Shown: positions 8,674-17,257, counted from the first letter of the stretch. The stretch: DNA of 64,000 bases from Sphingomonadales bacterium (GCA_017309275.1 JAFKLT010000055.1:1-64000), one strand, 5' to 3'. Notes: generated by a model from the sequence alone, not told the origin. Made by a program: numbers and translations.

Positions 8674-10395
8674 TCAGCCTGGTCCGAACTGCGCGCTGAG
8701 CACCGCGGCCGCGACCAGGATGACGATCAGTACCAGCGGCGCGCCGACGCGGGCATAGTCGGTGAAACGGTAGCCACCGGGCCCCATCACCAGCAGATTA
8801 TTCTGGTGTCCGATGGGAGTCAGGAAGTCGGACGACGCCCCGATCAGCACAGCAAGGAGCGCGGCGTCCGGATTGACGTCGAGCAACCGCGCCGCCTCGA
8901 TCGCGAGCGGCCCCATGACGATCGCCGTCGCGATATTGTTGAGGAAGATCGAGAGCAGCATCGTCGCCGTACACAGAGCGGCGAGCACGATGAACAGAGG
9001 CGCGCCTGCGAGGCTGCTGCCGAGCCACTGCGCCGCGATGGCCGCAGCGCCGCTCTCGTCGAAACTCTGTCCCACGGGAATCATGGCCGCCAAAAGAACG
9101 AGCACCGACCAGTCGATCGAGCGATACACATCTTCGGCGGGAAGCAGCCGCAAGCTGGCAAGAAGGACCGCAGCGCCGACGAAGGCCAGGGCAGGGGACA
9201 GCGAGAAGAACACGATTGCGGCAATCGCGCCTGCAAAAATGGCGGCGACGATCGCCGCGCGCAGGCGGTTCACGGGAGGGCGGTCGAGCCGGTTGACCTC
9301 AAGAAGGCGGCTCGCGGAAATCAGGGAAGCGAGCGCTTCGGGCTCGCCGTGCAGGAACAACTGGTCGCCGGCATGGATCCGCATCTGCACGAGCGGTCGC
9401 CGCGCGCGCGACGCGCGCGGGCCAGCGGCCAGAACTTCGACGGCTTCGGCGCTACGCGTTCGCACCTCGTCATAACCGCGGTCGATGAGCGGCGATCCAT
9501 GCGCAACGACGACTCTCGCGATCGCGCTGCCGGCAGCGCCCCGGGCGGTGTGGGCGAGGTCGGTTGCACCGGCGAGCGCCCAGGGGTCCGTCCGCGCCAG
9601 CACGAGAAGACGATCGCCGCGTTCGCCGGGCGTATCGGGATCGATACGCTGGGCGCCCCGGAAATTGGCGAGAAGGCGAGCGCCTGCCGCGCGCAGCATC
9701 GCACGGCGGTCGCTCGCGCTCGAGCCCGAACGGGCTGCCTCCATTTCGAAGACATACCAGAGCGGACGGGTGCGATCCTCGCTGTTCCGCCGGTGAGGAA
9801 GGAAGCGCCACCCGAGCAGCGCCAGATAGGCAAGGCCCGCGAGCGCGACAGCAGTTCCGACCGGCGACATCGCAAAGAAGCCGAAAGGAGCGCCAAGCTG
9901 ATCGTCGCGGATCGAGGACAGAATGAGGTTCGCAGGCGTGCCGATGAGTGTCGTCATGCCCCCGAGGATTGTCGCGAAGGCGAGCGGCATGAGCGTGGCG
10001 CCCGGAGGGAGATGCGCATCGCGCGCAATGGCGGCCGCCACGGGCATCGTGATCACGAGAGCCGCGATATTGTTCATGAAGGCGGAAAGCAGGGCGGCGA
10101 CCGCCAAGAGCGCAACGAGACGCGGGACGAAGCCCGGGATCCGCTCGGCAATCAGACGCGCAACCGACGACGCCAGCCCCGAGACTTCGATCGCGCGGCC
10201 CACGACAAGAACGCCCGCCACCGCAAGTACGGCGGGGTCGGAAAAACCACGAAAAGCCTGCTCCGGGGAGACCAGTCCCGTGACGAGGCAGGCCAGAAGG
10301 GCAAGCAAAGCGACCAGATCGTGGCGAACGCGCTCGGAGGCAAACAGGATGAGCGTCGCGGCGAGAATGAGGGCGCTCAGCGCTGCTTGCGTCAT
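8674..10395 (-). CDS. SLC13/DASS-type permease with two RCK_C domains
   Basis: A 573-residue inner-membrane transporter. Helices occupy residues 1-200 and about 370-573, with the family signatures SAFMNNIAALVITMPV in the first half and SIFLNNIATAIVMGP in the second. Such paired ...NN... motifs mark the inverted repeats of the ArsB/NhaD/SLC13 ion transporter superfamily. Between the halves, residues about 215-360 hold two RCK_C (TrkA-C) modules, the second including AGDQLFLHGEPEAL, which usually sense a ligand. Substrate could be an anion (sulfate, dicarboxylate) or Na+. The region upstream is shared with the divergent periplasmic repeat protein at 10619. Confidence 0.85.
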   Translation of the reverse strand: MTQAALSALILAATLILFASERVRHDLVALLALLACLVTGLVSPEQAFRGFSDPAVLAVAGVLVVGRAIEVSGLASSVARLIAERIPGFVPRLVALLAVAALLSAFMNNIAALVITMPVAAAIARDAHLPPGATLMPLAFATILGGMTTLIGTPANLILSSIRDDQLGAPFGFFAMSPVGTAVALAGLAYLALLGWRFLPHRRNSEDRTRPLWYVFEMEAARSGSSASDRRAMLRAAGARLLANFRGAQRIDPDTPGERGDRLLVLARTDPWALAGATDLAHTARGAAGSAIARVVVAHGSPLIDRGYDEVRTRSAEAVEVLAAGPRASRARRPLVQMRIHAGDQLFLHGEPEALASLISASRLLEVNRLDRPPVNRLRAAIVAAIFAGAIAAIVFFSLSPALAFVGAAVLLASLRLLPAEDVYRSIDWSVLVLLAAMIPVGQSFDESGAAAIAAQWLGSSLAGAPLFIVLAALCTATMLLSIFLNNIATAIVMGPLAIEAARLLDVNPDAALLAVLIGASSDFLTPIGHQNNLLVMGPGGYRFTDYARVGAPLVLIVILVAAAVLSAQFGPG

Positions 10396-10618
10396 CTTCG
10401 TATCGTGCTCGCCCGATAGCCGTCCGGGAAACTATCCTATGTCGGATGGCAGCGTCCTGCCAACGGATATTGTCGTCAGCCCGATTGAAAATGGCGACGG
10501 AACGGCTCTGAAATGCGCTTCGTCCCGGCCGGTGCACGGGCTGACCCGCCCTCCGGTGGCGCCTCGCGTCAGGCTATGGGACGGTGGCGCTTCCCCAAAC
10601 AGCAGGAGAAACGAAGCG

Positions 10619-11392
10619 ATGCAGAATCGCGCGACATTCGCAATTTTATCCAGTCTTTTCATGAGTGCAGCGCCGCATGCCGCGCTTGCTCAGTCCCCCG
10701 CCGCGGTTGCCGCGCCCGATCTATCCCCCGGAGTCATGGTCTATGATCCCGCCGGCGGCGAGGTCGGTAAGATCGAGAGCCGCTCCGGCGATACCATCGT
10801 CATCGGCCTCGACGGCGGCCCGATCGCTCTTCCCGCTTCCTCTTTCGGTCTCGTCGACAAGCGTGTCGCGATCGGCGTGACTCGCGCCGACCTGGTCGCC
10901 GCGCGCGACAAGGCAGCAGCGGCGCGCAGCGAAAAACTCGAAGCCGCGCTCGTCCAGGGCGCCGAGGTTCGGGGCGCGAACGGACAGGTGGCTCTTGCCA
11001 AGGTCAAAACCATAGCGTCGGACGGGGTTGTGATTTCGACCGCGTCGGGCGACGTCAAGATCGCGCGCAGTGCCTTCTTCCTTACACCGGGCGGTCTTGC
11101 AGTGAACTATTCACCCGAGCAGTTCGCCGCGCTGCTCGCCAAGATCGACAAGACGTCTGCCGACCGCGAGGCGGCGCTCGCAGCGGCGCTGAAGCCTGGC
11201 GCCGAGGTCCATAGCCTCAAGGGACTGGCGATACTCGGGACGGTTGTTTCGGTGGGCAGTGAGGCGGTGGTCGTCAAGGCGTCGAGCGGCGAGGTCAGCG
11301 TTCCCCGAAGCGCGTTCACGATCACGCCGGCTGGCCTGTCGGCCGCCTATACCGCCGAGCAGTTCGCTGCTGCCGTCGGTTCGGCGAGCTGA
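10619..11392 (+). CDS. Secreted protein with three PRC-barrel-like repeats
   Basis: A 257-residue protein with an N-terminal signal peptide of about 25 residues ending APHAALAQ, so it is probably periplasmic. The mature part contains three similar units of about 75 residues: PGVMVYDPAGGEVGKI, GAEVRGANGQVALAKV and GAEVHSLKGLAILGTV. Each is followed by a VV/IV strand, a DG or SG turn and an (I/V)xxSAF or LPASSF strand. Units 2 and 3 also share a tail, TPGGLAVNYSPEQFAAL and TPAGLSAAYTAEQFAAA. The unit resembles a PRC-barrel. The ATG follows AGGAGAAA. Function unknown; the neighbours suggest envelope stress. Confidence 0.75.
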   Translation: MQNRATFAILSSLFMSAAPHAALAQSPAAVAAPDLSPGVMVYDPAGGEVGKIESRSGDTIVIGLDGGPIALPASSFGLVDKRVAIGVTRADLVAARDKAAAARSEKLEAALVQGAEVRGANGQVALAKVKTIASDGVVISTASGDVKIARSAFFLTPGGLAVNYSPEQFAALLAKIDKTSADREAALAAALKPGAEVHSLKGLAILGTVVSVGSEAVVVKASSGEVSVPRSAFTITPAGLSAAYTAEQFAAAVGSAS

Positions 11393-11401
11393 CCTGGATC
11401 A

Positions 11402-11425
11402 GCGAGCGCCCGCACGGGCGCTCGC
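11402..11425. terminator. Bidirectional terminator-like hairpin
   Basis: A perfect 10-bp stem GCGAGCGCCC / GGGCGCTCGC with a GCAC loop sits between the plus-strand repeat protein and the minus-strand VOC gene, which converge here. There is no T-run on either side, so it is terminator-like rather than a textbook intrinsic terminator. Confidence 0.55.
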
Positions 11426-11474
11426 GTCCTCCGGTTGATCGGCGATCAGCTTCTCGCTGCGCGTCAATCTCCCG

Positions 11475-11846
11475 CTACGAATCCCAGCCTATTTGCCAGG
11501 CGTGGCAATCGGGGTCGGAAATATGAATCCGGTATCCGCCCGCTTGCGACTGTCTTGCCGATTGGACGATCCAGCCGCCCGCCGCGAGCAGACGCTCGCC
11601 GAGTGCCTCGACTTCGCCGCGTGACCCAGCCGCAATAGCAAGGGCGCAGGGGCCGGGTCGCTCGATGGCGAACCGCCCCAACTCGGCCTCGAACGCCACC
11701 TGCTGCCACGTCTCGAGCAGCAGGCCGCCGCCCATGTCGTAGCAAATGCGTTCGCCGTTTTCGGAATCGACGCTCCAGCCAAATCCTTTGGTATAGAAAC
11801 GCCGCGAGCGTGCGAGGTTTTCGACGCCGAGGCGAATGGCAGCTAT
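11475..11846 (-). CDS. VOC (glyoxalase/bleomycin-resistance) protein without a canonical start codon
   Basis: The frame encodes a complete VOC fold of about 123 residues: IAAIRLGVENLARSRRFY at the front, then ENGERICYDMGGGLLLETW, ending YRIHISDPDCHAWQIGWDS, as usual for the family. However, the first in-frame ATG is deep inside the domain (11735) and there is no in-frame ATG, GTG or TTG between it and the stop codon of the upstream MarR gene (11865-11867). The fold begins at an ATA codon (11844-11846), which I used as a nominal start. Possibilities are a rare ATA start coupled to MarR termination, readthrough of the MarR TAA, or a gene that has lost its start. It is co-directional with and 18 bases downstream of the regulator. 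Substrate unknown. Confidence 0.5.
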   Translation of the reverse strand: MAAIRLGVENLARSRRFYTKGFGWSVDSENGERICYDMGGGLLLETWQQVAFEAELGRFAIERPGPCALAIAAGSRGEVEALGERLLAAGGWIVQSARQSQAGGYRIHISDPDCHAWQIGWDS

Positions 11847-11864
11847 CTTCGACTGCTTGCGCCC

Positions 11865-12350
11865 TTACTCGCTCCCGCTGCGATCGATCGCGCCCGTGTC
11901 GAGCAGCGGAGCAGCATCATTATCGGCGCCGAGGATGGCGGCGAGGCGCTCGGCGCCCGCGAAGATCATGGCCTGCTCCCATGGGGCAAGCATGGTGAAG
12001 CGGTGCAGGAAGATTTCCTGCAGCATGTCGGGCGCCTCGGCCGCCGTGCGCGAGCCGTCGGGCGTGATCGCGAGCAGGAACTGCCGCTTATCGGTTTCGC
12101 TTCGGGTGCGGGTGACGAGGCCGAGCTCCTCAAGCCTGTCGACTACCGCGGTGATCGTCGCATGGCTGAATTGCAATTGCTGGGCGACGGTGCCCGGGGT
12201 CACCCCGCGCCGCGCGCCGATCTCGCGCAGGACAAGCAGCTGCGACGGGGTCAGACCGGTCGCGCTCGCAAGCCGCCTCGTTCCGGCGTCCGTCGCGCGG
12301 AGAATCCGGCGTAGCGCGCGCAAGGTTCCGGTCGCGATTTCCTGTTCCAT
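11865..12350 (-). CDS. ectR: MarR-family regulator, probable EctR
   Basis: A 161-residue winged-helix regulator with the MarR pattern: dimerisation helices at both ends, LTPSQLLVLREIGARRGVTPGTVAQQL for the first helices, FSHATITAVVDRLEELGLV for the recognition helix, and the wing TRTRSETDKRQFLLAITPDG. It is divergent from the ectoine operon, where MarR-type EctR1 regulators are known to sit in other bacteria and repress ect transcription. That context supports the symbol; the sequence alone only says MarR. I chose the ATG at 12350. A TTG at 12428 would add 26 residues, but it lies inside the candidate operator palindrome and lacks a ribosome site. Confidence 0.75.
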   Translation of the reverse strand: MEQEIATGTLRALRRILRATDAGTRRLASATGLTPSQLLVLREIGARRGVTPGTVAQQLQFSHATITAVVDRLEELGLVTRTRSETDKRQFLLAITPDGSRTAAEAPDMLQEIFLHRFTMLAPWEQAMIFAGAERLAAILGADNDAAPLLDTGAIDRSGSE

Positions 12351-12417
12351 GATTGCGTCTGCCGATCCGTATCTCGCGAGAGTTCGTGCCCGCAATATCT
12401 GCCTGCCGCGCGCTTGA

Positions 12418-12436
12418 TATTTCGTCAACTGAAATA
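12418..12436. promoter_or_regulatory. Candidate EctR operator
   Basis: A 19-bp palindrome, TATTTC-7-GAAATA with perfect 6-bp arms, lies between the divergent MarR gene and ectA. The same arm sequence is echoed just downstream as GAAA-5-TTTC (12431-12443). Size and position fit a MarR-dimer site. No binding evidence is available from the sequence. Confidence 0.4.
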
Positions 12437-12453
12437 AAGTTTCGGCGAACAGG

Positions 12454-12481
12454 TTGAAAAATGCGACGCTTATGCTAGATA
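12454..12481 (+). promoter_or_regulatory. Weak candidate promoter of the ectoine operon
   Basis: TTGAAA at 12454-12459 and TAGATA at 12476-12481 are separated by 16 bases, about 60 bases upstream of the proposed ectA start. The -10 match is poor, so this is a tentative placement; osmotic induction of ect genes in other bacteria often uses more than one promoter. Confidence 0.25.
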
Positions 12482-12542
12482 GACCAGCGAATACAGCGAC
12501 TCGATCCGGGTCGCATCAGCCATATATTTCAGGAGATGAAAG

Positions 12543-13106
12543 ATTCTGGACTGCCAGAACGACGAAGCCTTCCCGATTTCCGATCAGACACAAGGGGCGA
12601 GGACGGAACCGGCAATCCGGTTCCGTCCTCCGGTTGCTGCCGACGGTCCCGCTGTCACCGCGCTGATCGCGGCCTGTCCGCCGCTCGACCGCAACTCGCG
12701 CTATTGCAATCTCATCCAATGTTCGCATTTTGCCGATCATTGCGTCGTGGCCGAAAGGGCAGGGCGCATTGTCGGCTGGGTCTCGGGCCACCGTCCCCCG
12801 TCGGGGCCCGAGACCTTCTTCGTCTGGCAGGTCGCGGTCTCGCCGGAAGGGCGAGGCCAGGGTCTCGCGGGCCGGATGATCGACGCGCTGCTGGCACGTC
12901 CCGCCCAAGAGGGCGTTTCGCATCTCATCACGACCGTGACGGACGATAATAGCGCGTCCTGGGCGCTGTTCCGCAAGCTTGCCCGCCAGCATGACGCGGC
13001 GCTCGAGCGCAGCGTGATGTTCGAGCGCGAAGCCCATTTCGCGGGCGTCCATCCCACCGAATTTCTGGCCCGCATCGGGCCGCTCAAGACGATTTCTGCC
13101 GACTAA
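12543..13106 (+). CDS. ectA: L-2,4-diaminobutyrate acetyltransferase EctA (apparent ATT start)
   Basis: EctA acetylates diaminobutyrate to N-gamma-acetyl-DABA, the second step of ectoine synthesis. The frame gives about 187 residues, normal for EctA, with IRFRPPVAADGPAV, the family signature CPPLDRNSRYCNLIQC, WVSGHRPP, and the GNAT acetyl-CoA loop VSPEGRGQGLAGRM. An in-frame TGA lies at 12537-12539, and the first ATG/GTG/TTG after it is a GTG at 12747, which would delete the substrate-binding N-terminus. A good AGGAG (12531-12535) sits seven bases before an ATT codon at 12543, exactly as AGGAG precedes ectC. I therefore propose an ATT start. The nearby ATG at 12536 is out of frame and touches the ribosome site; removing one A from ATGAAAG would put it in frame, so a single-base indel is the alternative. 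Confidence 0.85.
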   Translation: MLDCQNDEAFPISDQTQGARTEPAIRFRPPVAADGPAVTALIAACPPLDRNSRYCNLIQCSHFADHCVVAERAGRIVGWVSGHRPPSGPETFFVWQVAVSPEGRGQGLAGRMIDALLARPAQEGVSHLITTVTDDNSASWALFRKLARQHDAALERSVMFEREAHFAGVHPTEFLARIGPLKTISAD

Positions 13107-13117
13107 AGGGGAATATC

Positions 13118-14422
13118 ATGTTGACCAAGCTCAAGCCGTCCGGCTCGATTCCGGACCGGAGCCTCTATGAGCGCCGCGAATCCGCGGTTCGCAGCTATGC
13201 CCGTTCGATGCCGCGCCAGTTCGGCAAGGCCGAGGGCGTCTGGATGCACGACGACCAGGGCGGTCGTTACCTCGACTTTCTGTCGGGATGCTCGACGCTC
13301 AACTATGGCCATAATCATCCGATCCTGAAGCAGGCGCTGCTCGACTATATCGCCGCCGACGGTATCGCGCATGGGCTCGATCTGCATACAGAGGCCAAGG
13401 CCGAGTTCCTGAAGACCTTTGAAGAGCTGATCCTCGAGCCTCGCGGTCTCGACTATCGCGCGATGTTCACCGGCCCGACCGGCACCAACGCGGTCGAAGC
13501 GGCGATCAAGCTCGCGCGCAAGGTCACGGGCCGCGAACTAGTGATCGCCTTTACCAACGGCTTTCATGGCATGACACTCGGAGCTCTCGCCTGCACCGGC
13601 AATGCCGCAAAGCGCGGCGGCGCGGGCGTCCCGCTCGCGCATGTCTCGCACGAACCCTATGACGGCTATTACGGCCCCGACGTCGACACCGCCGACCTGC
13701 TCGAACAACGGCTCGCCGATCCCTCGAGCGGGCTCGACGCCCCCGCGGCGATCCTCGTCGAAACGGTGCAGGGGGAAGGGGGGCTCAACGCCGCCTCGCC
13801 CGAATGGCTGCGCCGGATCGCGGGCATCGCAAAGGCGCATGGCGCTTTGCTGATCGTCGATGACATCCAGGCGGGGTGCGGCCGCACCGGCGGCTTCTTC
13901 AGCTTCGAGGATATGGGATTTACCCCCGATATCGTGACGCTGGCGAAATCGCTCTCGGGCATGGGTCTGCCCTTTGCCTTGACCCTGCTACGCCCCGAAC
14001 TCGATCAATGGGCGCCGGGCGAGCATAACGGCACCTTCCGCGGCAACAACCATGCTTTCGTCACCGCGGCCGCCGCGCTGCGCCATTTCTGGAGCACGGG
14101 CGATTTCCTGCGCGACGTCGAACGTCGCGGCGCACTTCTCGCGAAGCGGCTGGGCCGCATCGCCGCCGAGCATGGTTTCGAGGTCCGCGGCCGCGGCATG
14201 ATGCGCGGCATCAATGTCGGGTCTGGCGAACTGGCCGCGAGCGTGACCGCCGCCTGCTTCGACGCCGGCCTCATTATCGAGACCAGCGGCCCGCATGACG
14301 AGGTGATCAAGGTGCTAGCGCCGCTCGTCATCGATGATGCGGTGCTCGGTGCCGGACTCGACATTCTCGAAACCAGCATCCGTGAAGTGATGGCGACCGA
14401 TTACGCCGTCGCCGCCGAATAA
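13118..14422 (+). CDS. ectB: Diaminobutyrate--2-oxoglutarate aminotransferase EctB
   Basis: A 434-residue class-III PLP aminotransferase that converts aspartate semialdehyde and glutamate to L-2,4-diaminobutyrate, the first committed step of ectoine synthesis. Typical features are [13 protein letters not shown] for phosphate binding, [13 protein letters not shown], the [12 protein letters not shown] element with the PLP-pairing Asp, and the Schiff-base lysine in TLAKSLSG (K277). The start has AAGGGGA seven bases upstream, and ectA ends 11 bases before. The next gene, ectC, follows 16 bases after its stop. Confidence 0.95.
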   Translation: MLTKLKPSGSIPDRSLYERRESAVRSYARSMPRQFGKAEGVWMHDDQGGRYLDFLSGCSTLNYGHNHPILKQALLDYIAADGIAHGLDLHTEAKAEFLKTFEELILEPRGLDYRAMFTGPTGTNAVEAAIKLARKVTGRELVIAFTNGFHGMTLGALACTGNAAKRGGAGVPLAHVSHEPYDGYYGPDVDTADLLEQRLADPSSGLDAPAAILVETVQGEGGLNAASPEWLRRIAGIAKAHGALLIVDDIQAGCGRTGGFFSFEDMGFTPDIVTLAKSLSGMGLPFALTLLRPELDQWAPGEHNGTFRGNNHAFVTAAAALRHFWSTGDFLRDVERRGALLAKRLGRIAAEHGFEVRGRGMMRGINVGSGELAASVTAACFDAGLIIETSGPHDEVIKVLAPLVIDDAVLGAGLDILETSIREVMATDYAVAAE

Positions 14423-14438
14423 AACAGGAGATATTCAG

Positions 14439-14852
14439 ATGATCGTTCGCAACCTCAACGATATCCGCAAGACCGACCACAACGTCCGTTCGGACGGCTG
14501 GGTGAGCGCCCGAATGCTGCTCAAGGACGACGGCATGGGTTTTTCCTTTCACATTACCACCATGTTCGCGGGCACCGAGCTCAAGATGCACTATCAGAAC
14601 CACCTGGAATCGGTGTTCGTCCTGAAGGGGACCGGCACCATCGAAGATCTGGCGACCGGCGAAATCCACCGGCTCGAACCTGGGGTGATGTACGCGCTCA
14701 ACGACCATGACCAGCACATCGTGCGCCCCGAAACCGATATTCTGACCGCCTGCGCCTTCAATCCGCCCGTCACGGGGCAGGAAGTTCATGACGAGAGCGG
14801 CGCCTATCCGGCCGAAGCCGACATGGCGCGCGAGCCCGCGCCCGCCGAATAG
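14439..14852 (+). CDS. ectC: L-ectoine synthase EctC
   Basis: A 137-residue cupin that closes N-gamma-acetyl-diaminobutyrate to ectoine by eliminating water. It starts with the family hallmark [12 protein letters not shown]. The metal ligands known for EctC (Glu, Tyr, His) can be placed at E57 (HLESVF), Y85 (VMYALNDH) and H93 (DQHIV). Length is normal for the family. AGGAG lies eight bases before the ATG. Third gene of the operon. Confidence 0.96.
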   Translation: MIVRNLNDIRKTDHNVRSDGWVSARMLLKDDGMGFSFHITTMFAGTELKMHYQNHLESVFVLKGTGTIEDLATGEIHRLEPGVMYALNDHDQHIVRPETDILTACAFNPPVTGQEVHDESGAYPAEADMAREPAPAE

Positions 14853-14875
14853 GAATGAGGAAAGCGAGACCCCCG

Positions 14876-15796
14876 ATGCACGATCTCTACCCCTCGCGTC
14901 ATGCTGCCACCCCCGAGATGCTCGAGCGGCACGATGCCGTCGTTCATGGTCAGTGGACCGGTAGCGCACCGATCAGCGAGCTCCAGGCGGCGCAATTCGA
15001 GCGCGACGGCTATATCATTCTCGAAGACCTCTTCTCGGACGAGGAGGTCGCCTTTCTTCAGCGTGCCGCCGGCACGCTGCTCGCGGATCCCGCCGATCTC
15101 AACGCGGAAACCATCGTTACCGAGCCACGCGGCGACGAAATCCGGTCCATCTTCGAAATCCACCGGCAAAGTGCGGTGATGGCCCGCCTAGCGGCCGATG
15201 CGCGGCTCGCCGATGTCGCGCGCTTTCTGCTCGGTGACGAAGTCTACATCCACCAGTCGCGGCTCAACTATAAGCCCGGCTTCAGGGGCAAGGAGTTCTA
15301 CTGGCACAGCGATTTCGAGACCTGGCATGTCGAGGACGGGATGCCGCGCATGCGCGCGCTGTCGATGTCGGTGCTTCTGGCGGAGAACACGCCGCATAAT
15401 GGCCCGCTGATGCTGATCCCCGGATCGCATCGCACCTATCTCACCTGCGTCGGCGAGACGCCGGACGATCATTATCTGAGCTCGCTGAAGCGCCAGGAAT
15501 ATGGCGTGCCCGACGAGCACAGCCTCGCCGAACTCGCACATTGGCATGGCATCGTCTCGCCAACGGGCAAGCCGGGAACGGTGATTCTGTTCGATTGCAA
15601 CCTGATGCACGGATCGAACGGCAACATCACGCCCTTTCCGCGGACCAACGCCTTTCTGGTGTATAATGCGGTGAGCAACCGTCTCGGAAAGCCGTTCGGC
15701 GTCGACAAGCCCCGGCCGTGGTTCCTCGCCGACCGCGGCGAGCCTGCGCCGCTAGCCGTTGAAAGCGGCCCGCTGATCGAGGCGGCTCCGGCATGA
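14876..15796 (+). CDS. ectD: Ectoine hydroxylase EctD
   Basis: A 306-residue non-haem Fe(II)/2-oxoglutarate dioxygenase that makes 5-hydroxyectoine. The signature FYWHSDFETWHVEDG carries the iron ligands H144 and D146, and the third ligand is H245 in NLMHGSNGN; this is the same triad numbering I recall for the structurally studied Sphingopyxis alaskensis enzyme. I started at the ATG of MHDLYPSRH (GAGA six bases upstream) rather than the ATG at 14855, which lies two bases after the ectC stop and has no spaced ribosome site. It overlaps the aspartokinase gene by four bases (ATGA), implying translational coupling. Confidence 0.95.
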   Translation: MHDLYPSRHAATPEMLERHDAVVHGQWTGSAPISELQAAQFERDGYIILEDLFSDEEVAFLQRAAGTLLADPADLNAETIVTEPRGDEIRSIFEIHRQSAVMARLAADARLADVARFLLGDEVYIHQSRLNYKPGFRGKEFYWHSDFETWHVEDGMPRMRALSMSVLLAENTPHNGPLMLIPGSHRTYLTCVGETPDDHYLSSLKRQEYGVPDEHSLAELAHWHGIVSPTGKPGTVILFDCNLMHGSNGNITPFPRTNAFLVYNAVSNRLGKPFGVDKPRPWFLADRGEPAPLAVESGPLIEAAPA

Positions 15797-17244
15797 CAAG
15801 CCATAGTGTCGAAAAAATCGGCGGCACGTCGATGGCCGCCACCGAAACCCTGTTCAACAACGTTCTCGTTGCCGGTCGTTCGGGCGCCGATCTTTATGAT
15901 CGCATCTTCGTCGTCTCGGCCTATGCCGGCATGACCAACCTGCTGCTCGAGAACAAGAAGACCGGCGAGCCCGGTGTTTACGGCCGCTTTGTCGCCGACG
16001 CGGACGCGGACGGGTGGCGCGAAGCGATGAAGGCCGTGGCCGGGGCGATGCTCGCGCGCAACGCCGCGATGTTCGAGCACGGCGCCAGCCGCGCAAAGGC
16101 CGACGCGTTCGTCGAACTTCGCATCGCCGCGATCACGGCCTGTCTGGATGACCTGGCGCGGCTGCGCAGCCACGGCCGCTTCTGCGTGAAGGAGCAGCTT
16201 ATGACGGTGCGCGAGCTGCTCGCGGGGCTGGGGGAGGCGCATAGCGCGCACGGCACGGCCCTGCTCCTACGCGACCGCGGCGTCAACGCGCTGTTCGTCG
16301 ATCTGACTCTCTGGGACCAGGATGATCTTCGCAGCCTCGACGAGCGGATCGAGGCGGCCTTCGCCGATATCGATCTTGCGACGACGCTGCCGATCGTGAC
16401 CGGCTATGCCGGCTGCGAGGGCGGAATGGTCCGGCGCTACGCACGGGGCTATACCGAGATGACCTTCTCGCGCCTCGCCGTGATTACCGGCGCGCGCGAG
16501 GCGATCATCCACAAGGAGTTCCATCTGTCGAGTGCCGACCCGCGGCTGGTCGGGGAGGACAAGGCGCGCAAGATCGGGCGCACCAATTATGATGTCGCCG
16601 ACCAGCTCGCCAACCTCGGCATGGAAGCAATTCATCCCGGTGCCGGGCGCGGGCTCCGCCAGTCGGGTATCCCGCTGCGTGTGCGCAACACCTTCGATCG
16701 CGAGGATGGCGGCACGCTCGTTACCGCCGATTATGTCACCGACGTCCCCCGCGTCGAGATCGTCACCGGCATCGCCCAGATGCAGGCGCTGCAATTTTTC
16801 GAGCAGGATATGGTGGGGGTCAAAGGCTATGACGCCGCGATCCTGGAGGCGCTGACCCGCCATCGGCTCTGGATCGTCAGCAAATCGTCGAACGCCAATA
16901 CGATTACCCATTATCTGTCGGCGAGCCCCGACAAGGTGAAATCTGTCATCGCGGACCTGCAGCAGCAATTTCCCGACGCGTCGATTTCGTCGCAGCCGGT
17001 GGCGATGGTCTCGGCGATCGGCAGCGACATCTCGCGACCCGGCCTCGTTCCAGACGCGCTCCGGGCGCTCGAAGAGGCGGGGATTGCGATGGTCGCGCTC
17101 CAGCACCAGATCCGCAACGTCGATATCCAGTTCATCATCGAAAGCCGCGATTTCGACGCGGCGATCTGCGCCCTGCACAAGGCCCTGGTCGAAGAGAATG
17201 ATGACATCGGAGCGGGCGCTGCGGAGGGCCGGCGCGCCGCTTGA
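15793..17244 (+). CDS. ask: Ectoine-specific aspartokinase
   Basis: A 483-residue aspartate kinase feeding aspartyl phosphate into ectoine synthesis. The N-terminal EKIGGTSM box replaces the KFGGTS of housekeeping aspartokinases and is characteristic of the Ask_Ect branch, which is thought to escape lysine/threonine feedback. Two ACT-like domains occupy roughly residues 320-470 (VGVKGYDAAILEAL, SQPVAMVSAIGSD). It overlaps ectD by four bases. Its stop codon lies in the loop of a 12-bp GC hairpin at 17229-17257. Confidence 0.93.
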   Translation: MTSHSVEKIGGTSMAATETLFNNVLVAGRSGADLYDRIFVVSAYAGMTNLLLENKKTGEPGVYGRFVADADADGWREAMKAVAGAMLARNAAMFEHGASRAKADAFVELRIAAITACLDDLARLRSHGRFCVKEQLMTVRELLAGLGEAHSAHGTALLLRDRGVNALFVDLTLWDQDDLRSLDERIEAAFADIDLATTLPIVTGYAGCEGGMVRRYARGYTEMTFSRLAVITGAREAIIHKEFHLSSADPRLVGEDKARKIGRTNYDVADQLANLGMEAIHPGAGRGLRQSGIPLRVRNTFDREDGGTLVTADYVTDVPRVEIVTGIAQMQALQFFEQDMVGVKGYDAAILEALTRHRLWIVSKSSNANTITHYLSASPDKVKSVIADLQQQFPDASISSQPVAMVSAIGSDISRPGLVPDALRALEEAGIAMVALQHQIRNVDIQFIIESRDFDAAICALHKALVEENDDIGAGAAEGRRAA

Positions 17245-17257
17245 CGCGGCGCGCCGG
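17229..17257 (+). terminator. Strong GC hairpin at the ask/MFS junction
   Basis: CCGGCGCGCCGC and GCGGCGCGCCGG form a perfect 12-bp stem around a five-base loop TTGAC that contains the ask stop codon. It is followed by TTATT, only a weak U-tract. It could terminate or attenuate transcription into the two carriers, or protect the ectABCD-ask mRNA 3' end. Confidence 0.5.

Noticed and set aside
8620-10419. Plus-strand frame of 599 codons opposite the SLC13-type permease
   Set aside because: Composition is dominated by R, E, D, H and Q with no hydrophobic core; it is the antisense of a transmembrane gene.
12536-12949. 137-codon frame starting at the ATG next to AGGAG upstream of ectA
   Set aside because: It is one frame off EctA, has no conserved motif, and the ATG directly abuts the ribosome site; the EctA signature is in the other frame.
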